20,041 bases of DNA from Collinsella sp. (GTDB taxonomy: Bacteria; Actinomycetota; Coriobacteriia; Coriobacteriales; Coriobacteriaceae). The DNA lies in the NCBI GenBank assembly GCA_019414025.1, contig DXMU01000032.1, forward strand, positions 1 through 20,041, read 5' to 3'. Made by a program: the position numbers and the translations under genes. The notes under the pieces were generated by a model that worked only from the letters and a program-made list of their open reading frames with translations, was not told where the DNA came from and ran no database searches. Below, one piece after another: positions 15,219 to 20,041 of the stretch (the stretch's first letter is position 1; the number at the start of each line of letters is the position of its first letter).

Positions 15219-16359
15219 CTGCTCATGCGGGCCTTGATGGCCTCGACTACGGCTCTGCGTACGATATCCATGAGGAGCAGGGCAAGCGCGAGGCAAAGGC
15301 TCATAAGGATCCCGGCAAAATGGCGCCGGCTGGATGAGGCTCTCCCGTTTGGATGCCTGTCGCCATGGTGTAGATTGCTTTGTCAAAGATGGGTCGCCAG
15401 ACATTGCAGGTAAACGACTGTACGGCGTAGAAAGCGAGCGTTCCTGCGGCGAGGGACATGATTGTCTTGTCTGCAGCTGAGACTTCGTGGCGCGGCTGAT
15501 GGAGCGCTGCGGCGGCAACGGATGCGGCGGCCAAGATAAAGGATATGACGGAAGTGGACTTGTAGGAGAGCTTCCAGAGCGCGTCGTATTGGCTGTTTGC
15601 CGATAGCAGAAGCTCGAGCGCGATGGTGACGGCAACGAGTCCGATGAGTGCGATCTTGGATTTTTGAGCGCCGGATGCGTTGCCGTGGCATTCGAGGACA
15701 AAGCGCATTTCTCCGGCTGCAATAAACGCGACCAGGTAAGTAACGGCGCTCATGAGCTTGTGCCACAAAACGATGCCGGCCGCTTTGTTTGCCGTCGCCG
15801 CGATGTAGCAGTTGATTCCAAATGTTGTGAGCACGAGGAGTGCTACGACAAACGGGGCCCTTATGCTGCCGATTTGCTGTCGTAACAACGCAATAACCGG
15901 GACGAGTAATACAGATGCCGCGTAGACCCAGATAAACTCGATGCCCAGCGTAAGCCAGCCAATCTCGTGCAGTGAGATTTCGGGCAGGGGATAGACGTAC
16001 ATCGAGACAAACAGACAAGCTGCGCAATAAAAGAGCGTGGGCAAGACGATCTTCTTGAGGCGCTCAAGTGATTTGAGCGTGAGGCCCCGCGCGGACGAAC
16101 CGTTTTGGAGGGCGCGTACCGCCGAGGGAATAAGGAAGTACCCCGAGATCATAAAAAAGATCTCGTTGGCCCAACAGCCCAGCAGGTTAATGAATCCCGG
16201 TAGTCCCGAATAGGGGAAAGCCGCAAGCGATGCGTATTCCGGCACGCCGGTGCAGACGGCTTGGAAGGTCCATTGAAACGTGTGGAATATCGCAATCCCG
16301 GCGACCGCGACCAAGCGCAGCGCCTCGATGGAGGTATTTCTGCTTGCTTTGCTGCCCAT
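15215..16359 (-). pseudogene. Acyltransferase family 3 membrane protein, frameshifted near the 3' end
   Basis: This is an integral-membrane acyltransferase-3 protein, likely to O-acylate a surface glycan. It begins MGSKASRNTSIEALRLVAVAGIAIFHT with the conserved family His (H26), then MISGYFLIPSA and about ten helices. As read it stops after 352 residues (stop at 15301) with an odd tail, GEPHPAGAILPGSL. In another frame the sequence continues as RRHFAGILMSLCLALALLLM then DIVRRAVVEAIKARMSS, a normal last helix with basic end, stopping at 15215. Removing one GA of GGGAGAGCC (plus 15341-15344) joins the two frames. The start at 16359 follows the upstream glycosyltransferase stop by four bases, so the two are co-transcribed; the RBS (GGAAA) is weak. 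Confidence 0.72.
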
Positions 16360-16363
16360 CAGG

Positions 16364-17464
16364 CTATTTTCCAGCGCGTGCGTTGTACGAACCAAAGTGC
16401 GATGTGATCATTTTTAGAGTTTGCTTGGGCCCCTTGTTCCATACGTTATACAAGCCCTCTCCCACGAGGTCCTTGGCGTATGCGCAGTAGCTGATTTTAG
16501 GATTGGCAATGCCCATATACTCGGCATAGAGCCTTTTGGCCGCAGGGGTAACGCGAGGATTGGCAAATACCAGCTCTTGCGGCATGCGTTCGAACATCTT
16601 GTGGATGGCCCGCTCAATTTCGGGGTGACCGTCAATTCCTGTGTGCTCAATCATGATGCCCATATAGGTGAAGCCGCGTGTGATTTGCGGTGTCCAGACG
16701 ACGGGGTCGGTGACGTTGAGCCTCTCAAGAATATCGACCATGTCGTTCCAGCGATTAAACGGCATCAAGGGGTCACGCTTTGCCAGGGCGGCCGCCTTTT
16801 CGGGTGTTTCCTCGCGGTAGCAATAATACGGCTTGGGCCAGTAAGCGATGGCCTTTGCCTGGCAGAGCGTTTCGACGAGGAATGGATTGTCGGCCCAGCC
16901 CGCACCGGGGATTTCCTTAAACCAGATATTGTTTTGCATCAGGAAGTCGCGACGATAGATTGCCGTCCAAATGGACGGATGGTGGGCCAGCAGGTGTGGA
17001 GCGTCGTGAATGGTGAACGGTTGCCGAGGCGGTTTAATGCGACCGCGATATGCGCAATGTAGTTTGACCTCTTGGGGGGTATCGGGCTTGCGAATGATCC
17101 AATACGGGGTTTCAATAATATCGAGCTTGTTCGGATCGCCAAATTCGCGCTTGGCAAAGGCAAACATGTCGGAGTACATTCCGGGCTCGATCCAGTCATC
17201 GGGCTCGAGGATGGCAATCCAGTCGCCCTTTGCCTCGCGAATGCCCAGATTGCAGGTTGCGCCGTAACCCTGGTTTGCCTTATCAATCACTCGAACGCGT
17301 GAGTCGCGCGCAGCGAAATCTTCCATAATGGCGCGCGAGTTGTCGGTGGATCCGTCGTTGATGGCGAGGATTTCCAGTTCGATATTTTTTTCGTTTAATA
17401 GGCTGCCTATAGCCTGAGAAAGATACGGCTCGGCATTGTAAGTAGGCACGATTACGGTCAGCAT
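16364..17464 (-). CDS. Family 2 glycosyltransferase
   Basis: This 366-residue enzyme has a standard GT-A N-terminal domain: MLTVIVPTYNAEPYL (1-15), NDGSTDNS (36-43), NQGYGATCNLGIREAKGDW (64-82) and the metal site ILEPDDWIEPGMY (D89, D90). The C-terminal 200 residues are family-specific, with no clear membrane helix. It is the first gene of a two-gene operon with the acyltransferase and probably belongs to cell-surface polysaccharide synthesis. The ATG at 17464 lies about 25 bases after a perfect TATAAT (minus strand of 17495-17500). Substrate cannot be assigned. Confidence 0.9.
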   Translation of the reverse strand: MLTVIVPTYNAEPYLSQAIGSLLNEKNIELEILAINDGSTDNSRAIMEDFAARDSRVRVIDKANQGYGATCNLGIREAKGDWIAILEPDDWIEPGMYSDMFAFAKREFGDPNKLDIIETPYWIIRKPDTPQEVKLHCAYRGRIKPPRQPFTIHDAPHLLAHHPSIWTAIYRRDFLMQNNIWFKEIPGAGWADNPFLVETLCQAKAIAYWPKPYYCYREETPEKAAALAKRDPLMPFNRWNDMVDILERLNVTDPVVWTPQITRGFTYMGIMIEHTGIDGHPEIERAIHKMFERMPQELVFANPRVTPAAKRLYAEYMGIANPKISYCAYAKDLVGEGLYNVWNKGPKQTLKMITSHFGSYNARAGK

Positions 17465-17494
17465 TCAAACACTTTCTCTAGGCGACTTGGAAGA

Positions 17495-17529
17495 ATTATA
17501 CCCTATTGCAAAGCAACGATTTTGGTTGC
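17495..17529 (-). promoter_or_regulatory. Promoter of the glycosyltransferase operon with dyad
   Basis: TATAAT on the minus strand (plus 17495-17500) is a perfect -10. Where the -35 should be there is no consensus box but a 17-bp dyad GCAAC (17513-17517) / GTTGC (17525-17529), with the same arms as the palindrome in the divergent promoter. This suggests regulation by the same DNA-binding protein. Confidence 0.5.
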
Positions 17530-17569
17530 ATATGCTCTGAAGAAACTAAAACCGTTGCAAATGAATGAA

Positions 17570-17593
17570 AGCAACTAAATTAGTTGCTATAAT
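17570..17593 (+). promoter_or_regulatory. satD promoter with 19-bp palindromic operator in the spacer
   Basis: AGCAACTAA (17570-17578) and TTAGTTGCT (17580-17588) form a perfect 19-bp palindrome around one A. It runs directly into TATAAT (17588-17593), a perfect -10 box, and so fills the -35/-10 spacer; the -35 itself is poor. Transcription would start near 17600, giving a leader of about 16 bases with the RBS. This is the textbook position for a repressor site, and the HTH of SatD itself is a possible ligand (inference). Confidence 0.7.
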
Positions 17594-17615
17594 CGCCATG
17601 AGGAAAGGAAGCCTG

Positions 17616-18434
17616 ATGAACAATAGCTATTCGGCTCTCATGGTCGACATGAGGCATTCGAGATGTCTTTCGGACAATAGAAGGCAAAGCGCGCAGGAGG
17701 ATCTTGCAAACGCAATGGAATGCACAAACGAGCTGTTCAAAACTGAGCTCGAAATGCCGCTAATGTTTAGTGCGGGCGATGAATTGCAGGGCCTTTTCCG
17801 TAGTACGGCTGGCGCATTCTTGGCATACAGATTTATTAAGATACTCGTCCAGACGGTTGATCTTAGGGGCGGTATTGGAGTGGGAGAATGGAAAACTCGG
17901 ATGCAGTCCGCATTGTCGACGGAACAAGACGGGTCAGCATACCATCGTGCGCGTAGAGCAATTGCTGAGTCTGAAAAGGATAAGTACAGCGATTTAAAGA
18001 TCATTGATGTTTCGGGCGTTTCGCGCGAGAAGGAACTGTGCGCGGCGGGTTGTCTAGAAATAATTGATCGCAGAAACGAGTCGCAGCGTAATTACTGTGA
18101 GGTTGTTGAATTACTGCGACCGCTTATGCTGCATGATGACAGAGACGCGACTTTGAGCAAAAGGTATGCTGAGCTAATCGAGGCGCGTATAGGCAAAAAG
18201 TACGGCGCTAAAAGCAATCCGAGCGATTGCGCGCCAGTGGCGTTGGGCAGCTCGCTCAACCTCAACGTAGATAGCATCAGGGCTAGCCATGTAGGGCTTG
18301 CGGGACAAATGGGTGTTGCGATGGGGAAGACGAGGCAGGGGCTCGAGAAAAGCCTTAGACTCGCGAATGTTGTAAGAGAAAGAGAGCTGGCTGCTTTCGC
18401 CGTTCATTTCCTTAATGAGCTGGAGATGTCATGA
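17616..18434 (+). CDS. SatD-family protein (palm-like N-terminal motifs, C-terminal HTH)
   Basis: The 272-residue protein resembles SatD, named after a gene of the Streptococcus mutans sat operon; its biochemical function is not established. The N-terminal part has a first-strand acidic residue (SALMVDMRHSR, D11), a second acidic hairpin FSAGDELQGLF (D55, E56), then DLRGGIGVGEW (R84) and DGSAYHRARRAIAE (105-118). The pattern of D on one strand and GDE on a hairpin recalls the palm fold of nucleotidyl cyclases and polymerases (inference). Residues about 222-256 look like a helix-turn-helix (LAGQMGVAMGKTRQGLEKSL). The start at 17616 is fixed by AGGAAAGGAAG and the TATAAT upstream; an earlier Met at 17565 would lie before the promoter. 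It overlaps the next gene as ATGA. The cassette is more AT-rich than its surroundings. Confidence 0.78.
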   Translation: MNNSYSALMVDMRHSRCLSDNRRQSAQEDLANAMECTNELFKTELEMPLMFSAGDELQGLFRSTAGAFLAYRFIKILVQTVDLRGGIGVGEWKTRMQSALSTEQDGSAYHRARRAIAESEKDKYSDLKIIDVSGVSREKELCAAGCLEIIDRRNESQRNYCEVVELLRPLMLHDDRDATLSKRYAELIEARIGKKYGAKSNPSDCAPVALGSSLNLNVDSIRASHVGLAGQMGVAMGKTRQGLEKSLRLANVVRERELAAFAVHFLNELEMS

Positions 18435-19177
18435 GGGTATTCGGGTGTTTCCTTCTGTTTCATATGCTGTTCGACTTTTATTTTCAGTCGAATAAGATGG
18501 CAGGCGAGAAGGAATACAGCGGAATTGCCCTTGCCATGCATTGCTTAGTTTACTCGGTCGGCGCCGCAGCAACAGTAGCTCTTCTGTTTGAGGCGAGTGC
18601 AACCGCCATTGCTGCGTCCTTTACAGTATTTGCCCTTTCACATTGGATTATCGATGGCAGCCTGAGAAGAGCGTTTGCAGGACTTGACCTTTCGCCGGTC
18701 GGTAGTTTTCTGGCCGATCAAGTGCTGCACATTATAATTCTGCTCATATTGAGCGTTCTATGTTGCCATTTGTGGGCCATGCGGCCAATTGCTTTGAATC
18801 TCTTGGGCGCCCGTGGAGCGGAGCTCTCTTGGATTTCGACACTGTGTTTTTGTGGACGCCCTTGTAGCATTGTTATTGCAAAGGTGCTCCAATTTCTTCG
18901 AAACCCGGGTGTTGAGCAGTCGGCGGATACGACAACCGCACATTCAGGCAAGTGGATTGGAATATTTGAAAGGCTGATTGTCGCGGCGCTTTCTCTGATG
19001 AGCCAATATTCGGCTATAGCATTTATTTTCACCGCAAAAAGTATCGCACGCTTTAAGCAGTTGGAAAGCGATAAGGATTTTGCTGAGGTTTATTTGCTGG
19101 GCTCATTGGCAAGCGTGTTCTTGGCAATGGCTTCTGCGGTCTTATTTAGCTATTTGTTTAGTGACGCCGGTTGCTGA
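18431..19177 (+). CDS. DUF3307 integral membrane protein
   Basis: This 248-residue protein matches the DUF3307 pattern: an N-terminal FHMLFDFYFQSNKMAGEK with H11, D15 and Q19, several helices (about 33-55, 58-75, 93-115), and the conserved C-terminal block GKWIGIFERLIVAALSLMSQ followed by AIAFIFTAKSIARFKQLE. The middle, about residues 120-170, is Cys-containing and variable. Polar H/D/Q in a membrane-entry helix suggests metal or ligand binding, but no function is known. Its ATG overlaps the SatD stop by four bases, so the two are co-translated, and this SatD-DUF3307 pairing recurs in other bacteria to my knowledge. Likely partners: a cytosolic sensor or enzyme and a membrane effector. Confidence 0.8.
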   Translation: MRVFGCFLLFHMLFDFYFQSNKMAGEKEYSGIALAMHCLVYSVGAAATVALLFEASATAIAASFTVFALSHWIIDGSLRRAFAGLDLSPVGSFLADQVLHIIILLILSVLCCHLWAMRPIALNLLGARGAELSWISTLCFCGRPCSIVIAKVLQFLRNPGVEQSADTTTAHSGKWIGIFERLIVAALSLMSQYSAIAFIFTAKSIARFKQLESDKDFAEVYLLGSLASVFLAMASAVLFSYLFSDAGC

Positions 19178-19221
19178 TGTTATTAGAAATGTTAGATAGG
19201 TGAAGGATTGAGAGGTCGTCC

Positions 19222-19701
19222 ATGAATGTCACGTCGAATGATTCCGGGCCGGAGTTTATCAAGAAATTAATGCCGTGTATTCATCATTTGACAATGCGAC
19301 CGGGTTTATTTCGCGGCGAGTATTGTGAATCTTCTGATAGGTTTGTTGCAGCAGGGGCTGTGTCGTATTTTAACGTGCGAGATCCGGGCCCGTTGCAGAA
19401 CATGCAGGATGCTGATTTTATCGACGTCTTTCTTCACGGGAACAATATTCGTAACTGTTTTTATTTCATTAGAAGCTCTGAAAATCCAGCGGTACGAGAA
19501 GAGAATGAAGATCTGTATTTCGATAAAAGCCTAACGAAGAGGGAATTTCTTGACAGTATTTATGAGCAACTGAAGCAGATGGAAGACATTGGCTGCTTCT
19601 CAAAAGACGAGATAAAAGATCTTGTTTATGCGGTTGGGAACAGCTTGATTGACATTGAAATTCCTGGCTTCAAAACGATCATAGGTAGCGGCAGATTTTA
19701 G
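19222..19701 (+). CDS. Unrecognised 159-residue protein, third gene of the satD cassette
   Basis: I do not recognise this family. The ATG at 19222 follows GAGAGG with good spacing, 44 bases after the DUF3307 stop, in the same direction, so it is probably in the same transcript. It is a soluble, mixed alpha/beta-looking protein without signal peptide or membrane helix. Visible elements: a basic N-terminal part (EFIKKLMPCIHHLTMRPGLFRGE), a segment rich in acidic residues and Asn (about 60-105), then an amphipathic helix (KREFLDSIYEQLKQMEDIGCFSKDEIKDL) and the tail GFKTIIGSGRF. Base composition is as AT-rich as the rest of the cassette. Confidence 0.65.
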   Translation: MNVTSNDSGPEFIKKLMPCIHHLTMRPGLFRGEYCESSDRFVAAGAVSYFNVRDPGPLQNMQDADFIDVFLHGNNIRNCFYFIRSSENPAVREENEDLYFDKSLTKREFLDSIYEQLKQMEDIGCFSKDEIKDLVYAVGNSLIDIEIPGFKTIIGSGRF

Positions 19702-19716
19702 AAGGACCCCTCCTTC
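19701..19716 (+). terminator. Weak hairpin at the end of the satD cassette
   Basis: GAAGGA (19701-19706) and TCCTTC (19711-19716) form a six-base stem around CCCC, starting at the last base of the stop codon and followed by GTTT. It is a short, weak terminator candidate. Confidence 0.35.
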
Positions 19717-19756
19717 GTTTGCCTGATTAAATAGTCCACCCGGCTTGGCCCCCGTC

Positions 19757-19799
19757 CCCCCCAATCTAGTAGACTCTAAACCGTTGCTAGATTAGGGGG
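19757..19799 (+). promoter_or_regulatory. Dyad/hairpin over the RBS of the last gene
   Basis: CCCCC-C-AATCTAG (19757-19769) can pair with CTAGATT-A-GGGGG (19787-19799) at 12 of 13 positions. The right arm contains the Shine-Dalgarno GGGGG(A) of the gene at 19807. If transcription starts upstream, the RBS would be hidden in a hairpin; if it starts after the TAGACT box at 19770-19775, only a DNA dyad remains. Confidence 0.4.
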
Positions 19800-19806
19800 A
19801 TTTTCC

Positions 19807-20027
19807 ATGAAACGCTCCATGAAACGAGTTTCCGGGGCCGCCGCCGTCCTCGCGGTCGCGGCCGCCCTGGCCCTGTGCGGGCCCGCGGCCTACGCCGCCC
19901 CCGCCGCCCCGGGGGACGCGCAGGCCACGGCCGGCGAGGCCCAGCCCGCCGACGGGGGTTCCGGCGCCCAGCCCGCGCAGCCCGATTCCGCCCAGCCCGC
20001 CCAGGCCGACGCCTCCCAGCCCGAGGC
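19807..20027 (+). CDS. Secreted Ala/Gln/Pro-rich protein, 5' fragment
   Basis: From the ATG at 19807 (GGGGGA RBS at 19795-19800) a signal peptide is encoded: MKRSMKRVSGAAAVLAVAAA, then LALCGPAAYA with likely cleavage after AYA (about residue 34). The Cys is not in a proper lipobox, so a lipoprotein is unlikely. The visible mature part is Ala/Pro/Gln/Asp-rich with repeated AQP units (GAQPAQPDSAQPAQADASQP), a disordered linker typical of secreted wall proteins. The frame is open to the end of the window; the last four codons come from adapter-like sequence, so the genomic part ends at about 20027. GC content is far higher than in the neighbouring cassette. Confidence 0.75.
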
Positions 20028-20041
20028 CTGTCTCTTATACA
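20028..20041. other. Nextera/Tn5 mosaic-end adapter sequence (artefact)
   Basis: CTGTCTCTTATACA is identical to the first 14 bases of the 19-bp Tn5 mosaic end that starts Nextera read-through adapters. It sits exactly at the window end and interrupts a GC-rich repeat-like coding region, so it is best explained as untrimmed adapter at a contig end. Confidence 0.93.

Noticed and set aside
17565..17615. Longer SatD start at the ATG at 17565
   Set aside because: It lies upstream of the TATAAT box and in the operator; the ATG at 17616 has a proper RBS.

Overview
The window looks like the end of a draft contig from a high-GC Gram-positive gut actinobacterium of the class Coriobacteriia, most likely Collinsella or a close relative. 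This is inferred from gene content, codon use, an MPKTG-type sortase signal and the style of the suf locus; no marker gene is present to prove it. No rRNA, tRNA or CRISPR array was seen.

Layout. 1-1523 (minus): a two-gene operon of a NifU/IscU-like scaffold protein followed by a GGGtGRT-family protein that runs off the left edge. 1927-2727 (plus): a lone RAYT-type (REP-associated, IS200-like) tyrosine transposase. 2793-8038 (minus): a complete, tightly coupled sufC-sufB-sufD-sufS-sufU operon for Fe-S cluster assembly. Divergent from it, an IscR-like Rrf2 regulator (8263-8694) carries three cysteines. The intergenic region between them holds a 24-bp dyad that overlaps the probable suf -35 box, plus two inverted copies of a 29-bp palindromic repeat. 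A third copy sits just downstream of the transposase and overlaps the end of sufU, so the transposase and palindromes look like a REP/RAYT system.

8834-10597 (plus) encodes a secreted, probably sortase-anchored lysozyme-like wall protein with a long Ser/Asp/Lys-rich stalk, ended by a strong terminator. 10800-12596 (plus) encodes an AAA-ATPase-like/PD-(D/E)XK family protein whose catalytic residues look degenerate. 12621-17464 is a surface-polysaccharide region: two GT2 glycosyltransferases (minus), a polytopic membrane protein (plus) split by an in-frame TAG, and an acyltransferase-3 gene (minus) frameshifted near its 3' end. The ancestral ends of these two damaged genes interlock at one CTAG.

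17616-19701 (plus) is a more AT-rich cassette: a SatD-family protein (palm-like acidic motifs plus C-terminal HTH), translationally coupled to a DUF3307 membrane protein, followed by an unrecognised 159-aa protein. A 19-bp perfect palindrome fills the -35/-10 spacer of its promoter and a related dyad lies at the divergent glycosyltransferase promoter, so it looks tightly regulated. This is the best candidate for a little-described system in the window.

19807-end is the 5' part of a very GC-rich secreted protein gene. The last 14 bases match the Tn5 mosaic end used in Nextera libraries and are almost certainly not genomic.
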